Source: Staphylospora marina
GTDB taxonomy: Bacteria > Bacillota > Bacilli > Thermoactinomycetales > Thermoactinomycetaceae
DNA length: 64,000 nucleotides
Reading direction: 5' to 3'
Assembly: GCF_003856495.1 (NCBI RefSeq)
Contig: NZ_CP034118.1
Span: forward strand, 414,001 to 478,000
Under the pieces are notes generated by a model. It saw only the letters and a list, made by a program, of their open reading frames with translations. It ran no database searches and was not told where the DNA came from. Below, piece by piece: positions 51,980 to 60,807 of this stretch (its first letter is position 1; every line of letters starts with the position of its first letter). The translations under genes were made by a program, and so were the position numbers.

Positions 51980-53485
51980 ATGAATCTCTTCAGGAAGAAG
52001 AGCATCGAGTCGCTGATTCAAACCAGCGAAACCACTTCACTGCGAAGGGTGTTGTCGGCGACGGACCTGGCCATGCTGGGGATCGGCGCCATCATTGGCA
52101 CCGGGATTTTCGTTTTGACCGGGGTTGGAGCACTCACCGCGGGACCTGCACTGATTCTTTCTTTTGTGATTGCCGGTTTGTGCTGTCTGTTTGCGGCGCT
52201 TACCTATGCCGAGTTCGCATCGATGGTGCCGGTGTCGGGGTCGGTGTATACGTACAGCTACGCCACCATGGGTGAGTTTATCGCCTGGATCATCGGTTGG
52301 GACCTGATCCTGGAATACCTCCTGGCCGTGAGTGCCGTGTCGGCCGGTTGGTCCGGATATTTCCAATCGGTATTGGATTCGATGGGCATCCACCTTCCGA
52401 CGGTTCTGACGGCGGCTCCGACAGCTTTGGATGGTACCACCACCATCATGAACTTGCCCGCCTTCCTGATCGTCTTGCTGATCACGCTTCTGCTGTCGGT
52501 CGGTGTCCGGGAGTCCAAAGTGGTCAACAACATCATGGTCGTGTTGAAAGTGGCGGTTGTCCTGCTGTTCATCATCACGGCCGTGTGGCATGTCGAACCG
52601 GCCAACTGGAAACCGTTCATGCCGTTCGGCTGGAACGGTGTCATGATGGCCGCAGCCATCGTGTTCTTCGCTTATCTCGGATTCGACGCGGTCAGCACCG
52701 CGGCGGAAGAAACCCGCAATCCCCAAAAGGACATGCCGAAAGGAATTCTGTGGTCTCTCGGAATCTGTACGCTTCTGTATGTGATCGTAACCGCGATCAT
52801 GACGGGGGTCGTCAATTACCCCGACTTCGCGGAACACCAAGACAGCCCCGTTGCTTTCGTGCTGAAGTCGATCGGTCAGGATTGGGTGGCCGGATTTGTC
52901 AGCTTCGGAGCCATTCTCGGCATGCTGACCGTGATGCTCGTCATGCTGTACGGCCAAACCCGGATCATCTTCTCCATGTCGCGTGACGGTCTGTTGCCCG
53001 GTTTCCTGTCGAAAGTGTCCGAAAAATACCGGACGCCGATCGGTTCCACCTGGTTCTTCGGTCTGATCGCGGCGTTCCTCGGCGGTTTCATCCCGCTGGA
53101 TGAACTGGCCCAGCTGGTCAATGCGGGAACGTTGCTGGCCTTCACGCTGATCTCCATTGCCGTGATGGTGATGCGCAAGAAGCAACCGGATCTGCCGCGC
53201 TCCTTCAAATGTCCGTGGGTGCCGGTGATCCCCATTCTGGCGATCGTGTTCTGCATGGTTCTGCTGCTGAAGCTGATCATTTCCTTCGACTATCTGACCG
53301 AGGTCACCAAGGGCACCGCGCTCGGCGGGTTCTTCGAAGCGATCGGTACGGTGATGGGCGGACAAAATTACATGGACGGAGTGATCACTCTCACCGGTCA
53401 ACGCTTCTTCATCTGGCTCTTCATCGGTCTGTTGATTTATGCGGTCTACGGATACAGAAAATCCAAACTGGCTCAAGAACAATGA
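51980..53485 (+). CDS. APC family amino-acid permease
   Basis: A 501-residue transporter with twelve predicted transmembrane helices. The first has the APC helix-1 glycine motif (LGIGAIIGTGIFVL), and helix 6 carries FFAYLGFDAVSTAAEETRN. It is closest to the CAT/YfnA-like branch importing neutral or cationic amino acids. GAAGGAGGG lies seven bases before ATG 51980. It has its own promoter and a strong terminator. Confidence 0.93.
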   Translation: MNLFRKKSIESLIQTSETTSLRRVLSATDLAMLGIGAIIGTGIFVLTGVGALTAGPALILSFVIAGLCCLFAALTYAEFASMVPVSGSVYTYSYATMGEFIAWIIGWDLILEYLLAVSAVSAGWSGYFQSVLDSMGIHLPTVLTAAPTALDGTTTIMNLPAFLIVLLITLLLSVGVRESKVVNNIMVVLKVAVVLLFIITAVWHVEPANWKPFMPFGWNGVMMAAAIVFFAYLGFDAVSTAAEETRNPQKDMPKGILWSLGICTLLYVIVTAIMTGVVNYPDFAEHQDSPVAFVLKSIGQDWVAGFVSFGAILGMLTVMLVMLYGQTRIIFSMSRDGLLPGFLSKVSEKYRTPIGSTWFFGLIAAFLGGFIPLDELAQLVNAGTLLAFTLISIAVMVMRKKQPDLPRSFKCPWVPVIPILAIVFCMVLLLKLIISFDYLTEVTKGTALGGFFEAIGTVMGGQNYMDGVITLTGQRFFIWLFIGLLIYAVYGYRKSKLAQEQ

Positions 53486-53489
53486 CGTC

Positions 53490-53528
53490 AAAGCCGTTCG
53501 CCTCCCAGAAGGGAGCGAACGGCTTTTT
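53490..53528 (+). terminator. Terminator after the permease
   Basis: AAAGCCGTTCG (53490-53500) pairs with CGAACGGCTTT (53516-53526), with an inner CTCCC / GGGAG stem and a T run. Confidence 0.9.
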
Positions 53529-53535
53529 CAATCCG

Positions 53536-54618
53536 TCATGACCCGTTGCCGGACTTTTTTTCCGGCGGTTTTTTTGCGGCTCCTTTTCGCTCCTGCGCTT
53601 TTTTTCCCGCTTCCGCCTTCAACTTCATCCGTTCTTTTTTCCGTTTGATCGCCGCATCCCGCTCCCATTTGCGAAGCAACGGGTACGGATCGTACGAGAA
53701 CGTGTTTTTGCCGTTGAAGCGGTAAATGCCGTAGTGCAGATGCGGTGGGAATTTGCCCGACGTGCCGGGCGGTCCGTATCCGGAGGATCCGACATATCCG
53801 ATCAATTCCCCGGGTTTGACGATGTCCCCTTTTTTCAGCCCTTTGCGAAACCCGCTCAAATGCGCGAAATAATGATAGCGGTTTTGCGTGTCGCGGATGC
53901 CGATTCGCCATCCGCCGAAGCGGTTCCAGCCGATCAGCTCCACATACCCGTGACAGGTGCTTTTGACGGGCGTTCCGTAATCGGCGAAGATGTCGGTGCC
54001 TTCGTGGATGCGAAGCCCTCCGAAGCTCCTGCGGTCACCCCAGGTGCTCCGATAGCTGTAATGGGATCCGAGCGGCAAGGGAAACGCCCGCTCATTCAGG
54101 TTCATGGTGCCGTTTTTCTCATACACTTTGGCGATGTGCGTGATCACGTCCACCGTCACCGGGTGTTGGTACCATTGCCACAGTTGTTCCCGGATGCGAT
54201 CTTCCTGGGTGCCTTTTTGCGTCAAAAACAGCGACACGGAGTACAAGACATCCAGGTCGTCGTTCGGATCGGCGTTCCCGTCCCCGTTGGCGTCTTTCCC
54301 GATGCCGTCAAAAAATCGGATGATGGCCGGATCCTTGGTATCGGGATCGGGATTGGCCAATCCGGCCCACAAGTGGGAAGGGACGGGGATCGATACCAGG
54401 CGGGAGGAAGCCTTCTCCTGTTTGCCGATGTTTTTCTCGTATTGATCCATGGCGGCCAGATACGCCCATGAAACGCCCGTGAGCGCCTGCATGGTTTCAA
54501 ACAGGTGTTGCCTGATGTCCTCCGAAGTGACCCGCGGAGCGGCGGCCGCCGGTCGGACCGTTCCCAAAAGAATGCCGAAGGACGTGAGCAGGGCGATCAG
54601 CGATTTCATTTCCATCAC
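53536..54618 (-). CDS. lytH: LytH-type spore wall endopeptidase
   Basis: A 360-residue exported enzyme. GTG 54618, ATG 54615 and ATG 54609 are all possible starts with weak sites. A signal peptide (about residues 1-27) is followed by a transglycosylase-like domain. It retains AAMDQYEKNIG (candidate Glu) and a DANGDGNADPNDD loop. An M23 domain follows, with HEGTD, YFAHL and HLHYG motifs, then a Lys-rich tail. B. subtilis LytH removes L-Ala-containing side chains in cortex formation (L-Ala-D-Glu endopeptidase). It lies next to lipA, as in B. subtilis. Confidence 0.87.
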   Translation of the reverse strand: MMEMKSLIALLTSFGILLGTVRPAAAAPRVTSEDIRQHLFETMQALTGVSWAYLAAMDQYEKNIGKQEKASSRLVSIPVPSHLWAGLANPDPDTKDPAIIRFFDGIGKDANGDGNADPNDDLDVLYSVSLFLTQKGTQEDRIREQLWQWYQHPVTVDVITHIAKVYEKNGTMNLNERAFPLPLGSHYSYRSTWGDRRSFGGLRIHEGTDIFADYGTPVKSTCHGYVELIGWNRFGGWRIGIRDTQNRYHYFAHLSGFRKGLKKGDIVKPGELIGYVGSSGYGPPGTSGKFPPHLHYGIYRFNGKNTFSYDPYPLLRKWERDAAIKRKKERMKLKAEAGKKAQERKGAAKKPPEKKSGNGS

Positions 54619-54873
54619 CCGGTATGCTTGAATTCATTTGAAACATAGTGTTCCGAAGCCGGCGGAAAACATTTCAGGAATTTGCAGGAACCTGACGGTG
54701 GGTGCGTGAAACTTTCCCCGCTCTGTGGTAAGGTGAAAATGGCAGATCGCTTGGAGAATGGCTGATTGTGGTAAGATAGATGTTGATTTCGGGAGATTGC
54801 CCACAGCCCGTGAATCCTAAGACGGCGACGCGGCGAATGGCCGGGTTCGTTGACATGCAGGAGGGATGGAGCC

Positions 54874-55773
54874 GTGACTGCCGGAAACGGTGAACGGAGG
54901 GAACGCAAGCCGGAATGGCTGAAAATCCGGCTGGTGACCAACGAGAACTATCAGGAACTGAAAAAGATGATGCGCAGCAAAACCTTGCACACGGTGTGCG
55001 AGGAAGCGCGTTGCCCCAATATTTTCGAATGCTGGGCCAACCGTACCGCCACCTTCATGATCCTCGGCGACATTTGCACGAGAGCATGCCGGTTCTGCGC
55101 GGTAAAAACGGGTCTGCCCACCGAACTGGACTGGCAGGAGCCGGAGCGGGTGGCGGAAGCGGTGGAACAGATGGGGGTCCGCCACGCGGTGGTCACCTCC
55201 GTTGCGCGTGACGACTTGAAAGACGGCGGTGCCGCCATTTTCGCCGCGACGATCAAGGCGATTCGCAAACGGAATCCGTTTACCAGCGTGGAAGTGCTGA
55301 TCCCCGACTTCATGGGGAATTGGGACGCACTCAAAGTGGTCATGGATGCCAGACCGGACATTCTGAACCACAACATCGAAACGGTGCGAAGAAGATCCGA
55401 TCGCGTGCGTTCCAAGGCCAAGTATGACCGGTCGCTGGAATTGTTGCTCCGCGCCAAGGAGATGCAGCCGGACATTCCGACGAAATCCAGCATCATGGTC
55501 GGGGTGGGAGAGACTTTTGACGAAGTGGTCGAGGCGATGCGCGATCTTCGGGAGCACAAAGTGGACATCGTGACCATCGGCCAATATCTGCAACCCACCC
55601 GGAAACACCTGAAGATCGAGCGCTACTACACGCCGGAAGAATTTGACCGGTTCAAGGAAATCGGCATGAGCATGGGCTTTTCGCACGTGGAGTCCGGTCC
55701 GCTTGTCCGCAGTTCGTATCATGCGCATGAGCAGGTTCGTTCCGCACAACGCCAATCCGAAAAAATGGCTTGA
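54874..55773 (+). CDS. lipA: Lipoyl synthase
   Basis: A 299-residue radical SAM enzyme that inserts sulfur into octanoyl-lipoyl domains. The auxiliary cluster cysteines are Cys42, Cys47 and Cys53, and the radical SAM CxxxCxxC is Cys68, Cys72, Cys75. The C-terminal RSSY motif is present. Start is GTG 54874 after CAGGAGGG; an ATG-like extension to 54850 is rejected. It is divergent from lytH and followed by a terminator. Confidence 0.95.
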   Translation: MTAGNGERRERKPEWLKIRLVTNENYQELKKMMRSKTLHTVCEEARCPNIFECWANRTATFMILGDICTRACRFCAVKTGLPTELDWQEPERVAEAVEQMGVRHAVVTSVARDDLKDGGAAIFAATIKAIRKRNPFTSVEVLIPDFMGNWDALKVVMDARPDILNHNIETVRRRSDRVRSKAKYDRSLELLLRAKEMQPDIPTKSSIMVGVGETFDEVVEAMRDLREHKVDIVTIGQYLQPTRKHLKIERYYTPEEFDRFKEIGMSMGFSHVESGPLVRSSYHAHEQVRSAQRQSEKMA

Positions 55774-55779
55774 GAAGCG

Positions 55780-55818
55780 AAACAGGGACGTCCGTGATGT
55801 TCACGGCGTCCCTGTTTT
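55780..55818. terminator. Terminator after lipA
   Basis: AAACAGGGACG (55780-55790) pairs with CGTCCCTGTTT (55807-55817), with an inner CGTGA / TCACG stem and TTTTC. It probably also serves the convergent YhcN-type gene. Confidence 0.85.
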
Positions 55819-55868
55819 CGTTTGGAGCTCCGGCATCCGCCGAAGCCCCGGTCGGAAGGAGCGAGCGG

Positions 55869-56537
55869 TCATTTCTGCCGGGGATTGACTTCGCGGAACT
55901 GAGTCGGAAATTGTGATTCGTTCAGGCCGGGAGGGGTTTCGTCTCCCATCTGTCGAATCAATTGTTCCAGATCTCCCCGCACTCCTTCCACATCGGAGTT
56001 GCCGCGGAGCCTCATGCCGACCTCGTTGATCCGCTCTTCCAGCGTGCGATCCGTGGTGACATGCACTTTGAAGTAGCGGGGCGTCACGCTTTCGGCCGTC
56101 CGCTTGGCCGCATCCACCGTTTTGCGGTCCATCTTTCCGTTTTTCGTCCGGATGCCCAGGAAAACATGATCATCCGTGACAAGAGCGGTTGCTTGGGTGA
56201 CGTTCGGAAGCACGGTCACCAACTGCGCGATGTGACGCGCCAGAAGAGGCCGGTCGATGAACACGTCCGGTCCGGCGTTTCGGCCGTTTTTGGTGATGTA
56301 GTTTTCCGGACGGTAACGGAAATAACCGATTTCATTCTGCCCGCCGCCGTACGCCGATTCCATTCCGTTGATCGAATCGTTCCGGACGGCTCCGTACCGC
56401 GTGTCATTGTGGTGCTCGCGGTAAAGAGGCTCGTACGTTCCGTTCATTCCCTGCTGTTTGTCCCTCGGGGAACAGGCGGGGGACAGGAACAGAAGCGCGG
56501 CGGCCAAGAGCAGTCCCATCGTTTTCTTCCCTTGCAC
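55869..56537 (-). CDS. YhcN/YlaJ-type sporulation lipoprotein
   Basis: A 222-residue lipoprotein. GTG 56537 is chosen because AGGAGG lies eight bases upstream; the frame's ATG at 56675 is upstream of it. Lipobox LSPAC with Cys22. The mature protein has the YhcN/YlaJ domain with repeated strand-helix pattern (residues about 80-190). Its place between lipA and yutD corresponds to B. subtilis yutC. Such lipoproteins are found in spore inner membrane; function not known. Confidence 0.85.
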   Translation of the reverse strand: MQGKKTMGLLLAAALLFLSPACSPRDKQQGMNGTYEPLYREHHNDTRYGAVRNDSINGMESAYGGGQNEIGYFRYRPENYITKNGRNAGPDVFIDRPLLARHIAQLVTVLPNVTQATALVTDDHVFLGIRTKNGKMDRKTVDAAKRTAESVTPRYFKVHVTTDRTLEERINEVGMRLRGNSDVEGVRGDLEQLIRQMGDETPPGLNESQFPTQFREVNPRQK

Positions 56538-56673
56538 ACACAGCACCTCCTTGGGGTTACGTTGCCCGAAAACGGGGAGGGCCATGTTGAAAGAGTCCTT
56601 CAAAAAATAGGCAAAACCGTTGCTCATGTGGTAGCATAAAGGTGCAAGTATTTGAACAAAAAGGTTGATCCGC

Positions 56674-56991
56674 ATGGAGAAAATTCAAATACAGGGATTG
56701 GAATACCGACTCATTTCCAACTACCGCGAAGCCTGGAATCCGGACGTGTTTCGGCGCAGATACTGCGACATTTTGAACAAATACGATTACATCGTGGGGG
56801 ATTGGGGGTATGGTCAACTTCGCTTGAAGGGGTTTTTTGAGGACCATCGCGCCCGCTCCACCATCGACACGAGGATCAGTTTTCTGCAGGAATATCTCAA
56901 TGAATTTTGCAACTTCAACTGCCCGTACTTTGTTCTGAAGCGTGTCGGTCCGCAAAAAAACACCCGGTCCCAAAGCGCGGGGAACGGGTGA
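56674..56991 (+). CDS. yutD: YutD family protein
   Basis: A 105-residue protein of the YutD family: N-terminal strands (IQIQGLEYRLISNYREAW), a central YIVGDWGYGQLRLKGFF, and a C-terminal YLNEFCNFNCPYFVLKR block. It may bind RNA or metal through two cysteines, but function is unknown. ATG 56674 is nine bases after AAAAGG. B. subtilis yutD lies beside the same genes. Confidence 0.88.
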   Translation: MEKIQIQGLEYRLISNYREAWNPDVFRRRYCDILNKYDYIVGDWGYGQLRLKGFFEDHRARSTIDTRISFLQEYLNEFCNFNCPYFVLKRVGPQKNTRSQSAGNG

Positions 56992-57060
56992 GACGGGATT
57001 GACGGAACTTCCGCAAGGAAGAAAAAACGCGAGGGCGAAGCAGCCCGACGACTCATGACG

Positions 57061-57088
57061 CCCGTTCCGGCAAGGGAACGGGTTTTTT
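57061..57088 (+). terminator. Terminator after yutD
   Basis: CCCGTTCC (57061-57068) pairs with GGAACGGG (57075-57082), followed by six T. Confidence 0.9.
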
Positions 57089-57103
57089 CATCGCTCCGTC
57101 GGT

Positions 57104-57376
57104 TCAGCGGTTCGGATCCGGGTCATCATGAGTCGGGTGGCTGCCGGGAATCACGCGGGGGAGATCTTCATGGAATTCGCGCATTTCGTATGTGAACCTC
57201 GGCGAAGCATGCTGCTCCGGATGAACCGGAGACTGTTTCCCGAGTTTTTCGGGATGGGTGGCTGCGCCGTACGGTCCGTCGGTGAACTCTTCCGGAACCA
57301 TTTCGCTTCGCATGGACTCGACGGTTTTCAGTTCGCGGTAATCCTTTTTGCGGTCTTTCCTGTTGCGATCTTTCAT
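57104..57376 (-). CDS. Small hydrophilic protein, unknown
   Basis: A 90-residue, highly charged and probably disordered protein with no hydrophobic segment. The strong AGGAGG upstream of ATG 57376 supports it as a real gene. Family not recognised. It faces yutD and follows the DUF3055 gene in the same direction. Confidence 0.6.
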   Translation of the reverse strand: MKDRNRKDRKKDYRELKTVESMRSEMVPEEFTDGPYGAATHPEKLGKQSPVHPEQHASPRFTYEMREFHEDLPRVIPGSHPTHDDPDPNR

Positions 57377-57427
57377 GAGGCCGCCTCCTTTGTCCTTAGG
57401 ATGGACCGGAAACGGCGCGGTTCATGC

Positions 57428-57697
57428 TCAAAACAGGGTATGCAAAAATTGCCGCAATTCGTCCGCGGCAGGTTCGGGAAGCCGATACACGTGTTCCAGA
57501 TATCCCGGTTCATCCAAATCATCCGTACCGATAATGGCAAACCGATTGGATTGAAGGTCAAGCACCAGGGCTTTTCCGTAAAACCGGTCGGTGGTGATGA
57601 TGGCGAGATCATATCGTCCTTCTTCGCCGGCAAAACTCACATACCGTGTTTTGGTGTTTTCCGTTTCGTCATACAAAAACATGAAATCTCCGGACAT
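57428..57697 (-). CDS. DUF3055 family protein
   Basis: An 89-residue protein with a strand-rich DUF3055-type pattern (FLYDETENTKTRYVSFAGEE, then RFAIIGTDDLDEPGYLEHVY). Function unknown; short conserved Firmicutes family. AAGGAGA lies nine bases upstream of ATG 57697. Confidence 0.8.
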   Translation of the reverse strand: MSGDFMFLYDETENTKTRYVSFAGEEGRYDLAIITTDRFYGKALVLDLQSNRFAIIGTDDLDEPGYLEHVYRLPEPAADELRQFLHTLF

Positions 57698-57745
57698 GGA
57701 ATCGAGTCTCCTTTACCCGTATTCCAGTCCATTATATCAAGAGTC

Positions 57746-58360
57746 CTAAAAAATTCCGAGAAACCTCGTCCGTTTCCGTCTGCGGGGAAGGAGCCCCTGT
57801 TCCGAAGCGGCGGCCGTCAGCCGTTGGGTGAAGGTGACGTTTCTCAGCTCCATGCGCAACTGGTCCTGCTTTTTGCGGATTTCGTCGAACATGTGATGCA
57901 ATTCCACCGACGAGGGAGAGCCTTCCTGCACCTCCGTCAGTTTTCTCTCCATCACTTCAAAGGAATCAAACAACGTGAACATATGATTTTCCATCCGTTC
58001 CATCCGTTCAAACAATTCTTCCACCAGCTCCCCGACTTGTTCGATCGAGTCCATCAGATGGTTGATCTGCTGATCGTCACGGGAAGCGGCACGGGATTCC
58101 GGTGCCGGAGCTTGCCTGAGCTTTCCTTCACGAAGCAGCTCGTCCCTGACCTGACGCATCGATTTTCCGTGCTCCTGAAGACGTTTTTTGATTTCGGCCA
58201 GTTTCATCATGCTGGCTTCCGACAGGACGTAATGCCCCCGCTCGTTCAATTCCGGACGAATATATTCTTCGAACGCATCGATCCATTTTCGGACGGTTCG
58301 GACGTGAACGTTCATCCGTTCTGCGGCTTCCCGTGTCGTGATCCACGCCTCGTGGCTCAT
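57746..58360 (-). CDS. RacA-like MerR-type HTH / coiled-coil protein
   Basis: A 204-residue protein with an N-terminal MerR-type winged helix (WITTREAAERMNVHVRTVRK, residues about 6-25, to about 70). A long coiled coil (about 95-180) and a basic tail (PRRRKRTRF) follow. B. subtilis RacA has this design and anchors the chromosome origin at the pole during sporulation. A different MerR-coiled-coil protein is possible, since no DNA site is known. ATG 58360 follows GGGAGGA. Confidence 0.75.
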   Translation of the reverse strand: MSHEAWITTREAAERMNVHVRTVRKWIDAFEEYIRPELNERGHYVLSEASMMKLAEIKKRLQEHGKSMRQVRDELLREGKLRQAPAPESRAASRDDQQINHLMDSIEQVGELVEELFERMERMENHMFTLFDSFEVMERKLTEVQEGSPSSVELHHMFDEIRKKQDQLRMELRNVTFTQRLTAAASEQGLLPRRRKRTRFLGIF

Positions 58361-58481
58361 GCCGATCGTCCTCCCAACATTTGGTTTATTATCCAATTCG
58401 AGCGTGTTGAATGGATTCCTTCCTTCTTGACAAAGGAAGCCAGCAGATGACAAAAGATGCGACATCCGGTCAAAAAAACGG

Positions 58482-58505
58482 AAAAACCTGCCCCTTTCGG
58501 GCAGG
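58482..58505 (-). terminator. Terminator of the CotF-like gene pair
   Basis: CCTGCCC (58487-58493) pairs with GGGCAGG (58499-58505), with TTTTT on the minus strand. Confidence 0.8.
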
Positions 58506-58519
58506 CCGGATTTCCTGAA

Positions 58520-58861
58520 TCAATACGGAAATTGGGTGCGATAATCGGCGAATTGTCGGGCTTTTTGGCTCACTTGTTGGGGAGATGCCGCCTCCAGCTT
58601 GTACCAGCCTTTTTGGTGCATCAGATTGAAGCAGTCCCGGTGAGCCTGGAACACTTCGTTCAAAAGATTCATCTGCGTGCGGAACAACGTGTCGTTGCTC
58701 GCTTCGGTGGTGGCGTGGTTGTACCCGTCACAGATGTATTTTTCCATCGCAAGCACATCATTGATCCGGTCCCGGTCATTCATTTCCGGACCCTTGACCT
58801 GGGGCAATCCGGTGGAAACCTGGGCTCCGGTCTGACCTTGGCCAAACGGTTGTTGTTGCAT
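58520..58861 (-). CDS. CotF family spore coat protein
   Basis: A 113-residue protein: a Gln/Gly-rich N-terminus, then a helical CotF-type domain (DRINDVLAMEKYICDGYNHA, then FRTQMNLLNEVFQAHRDCF). CotF proteins are structural spore coat components. GGAGGT lies eight bases upstream of ATG 58861. It follows a second CotF-like gene by 21 bases. Confidence 0.85.
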   Translation of the reverse strand: MQQQPFGQGQTGAQVSTGLPQVKGPEMNDRDRINDVLAMEKYICDGYNHATTEASNDTLFRTQMNLLNEVFQAHRDCFNLMHQKGWYKLEAASPQQVSQKARQFADYRTQFPY

Positions 58862-58882
58862 CCGCTCACACCTCCTGCATGA

Positions 58883-59119
58883 TTATTGGGGCATGTTTCC
58901 GGAAGGAATGGTGAATCCCGTTCCCGTCCCGGATGCCGACTGGATCATCGAGAGCAACTGTTCATAATGGTTCTGATGCATTTGACCGATCCGGTCGATC
59001 AGTTGGGCCACTTGGGGATCCTGGCACTCCTGGGCATAGTGTCGGCATTTCTTCATGGCCAGAAGTTCCCAGGAAAGCGCGTCCGAAAGATAATGGAGAT
59101 CCTTGTCCGTCAGTTGCAC
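58883..59119 (-). CDS. CotF-like small spore protein
   Basis: A 78-residue helical protein starting at GTG 59119, with AGGAGGA upstream. Residues about 6-60 (DLHYLSDALSWELLAMKKC) have the same two-helix pattern as the N-terminal half of CotF-type proteins; a Gly/Thr-rich tail follows. Operon with the larger CotF-like gene suggests a two-component coat unit. Confidence 0.75.
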   Translation of the reverse strand: MQLTDKDLHYLSDALSWELLAMKKCRHYAQECQDPQVAQLIDRIGQMHQNHYEQLLSMIQSASGTGTGFTIPSGNMPQ

Positions 59120-59188
59120 GTGAAGTCCTCCTTTCTGACCCTTAGCGTTCTCGGGAGCTTCAATGAATATGCAGGAGAGGGTTCGCGG

Positions 59189-59243
59189 AAAAAAGTCGGG
59201 CCGGGGCAGGCCGCCCTTCGAAGGGCAGCCGCTTCCCGGCCGG
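59189..59243 (-). terminator. Terminator of the DUF4349 lipoprotein gene
   Basis: On the minus strand a long GC-rich hairpin (outer GGCCGGG / CCCGGCC, inner GCCCTTCGAAGGGC) is followed by A-C then TTTTTT. Confidence 0.75.
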
Positions 59244-60143
59244 TTACGTGGTGGGTGGATCCTGTTTCTTGCGGCGTTTCCGGATCAGGAGAAAGATGAC
59301 CACGGGAATGCCCGCGACCAGAAGCACGGGCGTGATGCCGGCGAGGACGATCAGCAATTGCTCCAGGAACGTGCCGATTTGGGCCGCGCCGTTTTTGAAG
59401 GCGTCCGCCATTTGCGAGGGGAGAGACCGGTCTTCCGAGATCGGGGAGACCACCGGTTGAACGATGGTGACATTCAGGGTGGAATAGCTGACATGGTGCG
59501 ACAGATAGCGGATCCGTCCCTTCAATTGTTCAATTTCCGACTGGATCCGGTCCAGTTCCCGGGAAATCTCCAGCAGCGATTTGGGATCATTGGCCTTCTG
59601 CATCATGGACAGCAGCCTGGATTCGGCCGCCTGCTTGGCCTTCAGTCTGGACTCCAGATCGACCATTTCCTCGGAGACATCGGTTCCCTGTATTTGCGTT
59701 TGCGGGGGAGCCGCATCGCTCAATTTCCCCAGTTCACTCACCGTTCGGGAAAAATCGGCGGCCGGCACGCGATACGTTCTTCTGAGTTCGATTCTGTCGG
59801 AGGTTCTCGATTCCGAGCTGCCGACCAGGTACGCGCCGTGATCGGTCGCGATTTGTTCCATTTCGGTCAGAACTTGCTTATAATTTTTGACTGTAAGGCG
59901 AAGATTGGCCGTATAAATCATTTGCTTCCGCACCTCGGAAGCTTTGTCGAGGGCTTGACCGGTACCCCCGTCGGTGGCCGGCCCGGAGAGTTTGGAGGGA
60001 ACCGACGGTGCCTCTCCCGAGCGGACGGCTCTCTCTTCGACCATGGTTGTCGCATTGTCGGTGGCGGTCGGACCGGGACCGCATCCCCACAGGGACAGAC
60101 TGATCAGCGAAATCATCAGAAACAGCATCGAACGCTTCTGCAC
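59244..60143 (-). CDS. DUF4349 lipoprotein
   Basis: A 299-residue membrane protein. GTG 60143 is chosen because GGGAGG lies nine bases upstream. Lipobox LWGC with Cys21. The DUF4349 domain (about 85-240) has long helices (TYRVPAADFSRTVSELGKL) and an amphipathic coiled coil, then a C-terminal transmembrane helix (about 255-285) and basic tail. Role unknown. Confidence 0.85.
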   Translation of the reverse strand: MQKRSMLFLMISLISLSLWGCGPGPTATDNATTMVEERAVRSGEAPSVPSKLSGPATDGGTGQALDKASEVRKQMIYTANLRLTVKNYKQVLTEMEQIATDHGAYLVGSSESRTSDRIELRRTYRVPAADFSRTVSELGKLSDAAPPQTQIQGTDVSEEMVDLESRLKAKQAAESRLLSMMQKANDPKSLLEISRELDRIQSEIEQLKGRIRYLSHHVSYSTLNVTIVQPVVSPISEDRSLPSQMADAFKNGAAQIGTFLEQLLIVLAGITPVLLVAGIPVVIFLLIRKRRKKQDPPTT

Positions 60144-60235
60144 GGGAAGTGCCCTCCCTTGGGAAGTTTGCTTGTAAGTAACGGGAAAACGGGTGCAAAA
60201 GTTGCGGAATCTTTGTGTCCGGGAGGAACATGACC

Positions 60236-60670
60236 ATGATTTATGACGTAAACGTGACGAGAATCGCGGCACAGCTTCACAAGCTCCGGCAATGCGCGCA
60301 AGTGCTGGAGAGCGTGGGAGGAGAGTTTTCCGGTCCCGTGGAGCAATTCGCCCTGGAAAGAGCTCTCCACCTTGCCGTTGAAAGCATGATTGACGTCGGA
60401 ACCGTGATGATTGACGGCTTCATCATGCGGGATCCAGGCGGATATCTGGATATTGTCGACATTCTGGAGGATGAGCGGGTCATCGATGCCGATACGTCCG
60501 AACGACTGCGTTCGCTCGTGAGATTCCGTGACCGGCTCGTTCGTTCCTATCATGAACTGGACGGTGAAGAATTGCGTCCGTGGGTCGGTGAAACCGGACT
60601 GTTTCATTCGTTCATCGATCAGGTGAGTGAATATCTCCGGAAGGAATTGGGAGAGGAATTGTCCCTTTGA
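60236..60670 (+). CDS. yutE: DUF86 / HepT-like protein (YutE)
   Basis: A 144-residue helical protein. ATG 60236 is preferred to ATG 60230, since GGGAGGA ends two bases before the latter. It has the HepT-family FRDRLVRSYHEL motif near residue 105, with arginine at the position where RNase-type HepT proteins have histidine (Rx4HxY). No MntA partner is adjacent. It could be a non-toxic relative, as YutE is in B. subtilis. Confidence 0.8.
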   Translation: MIYDVNVTRIAAQLHKLRQCAQVLESVGGEFSGPVEQFALERALHLAVESMIDVGTVMIDGFIMRDPGGYLDIVDILEDERVIDADTSERLRSLVRFRDRLVRSYHELDGEELRPWVGETGLFHSFIDQVSEYLRKELGEELSL

Positions 60671-60807
60671 CAGGGTAAAGAATCAAAAAAGGTGTTTCTT
60701 GCGGGATCAAGCGGGATTGCCGCCGGAAAAGAGTGTTTGCAGCCGGTGGCTCAGACCGATCCCGCAACCGTGCCTGCACCCGACACGGAAAGGGTGGTGA
60801 GACAGGG

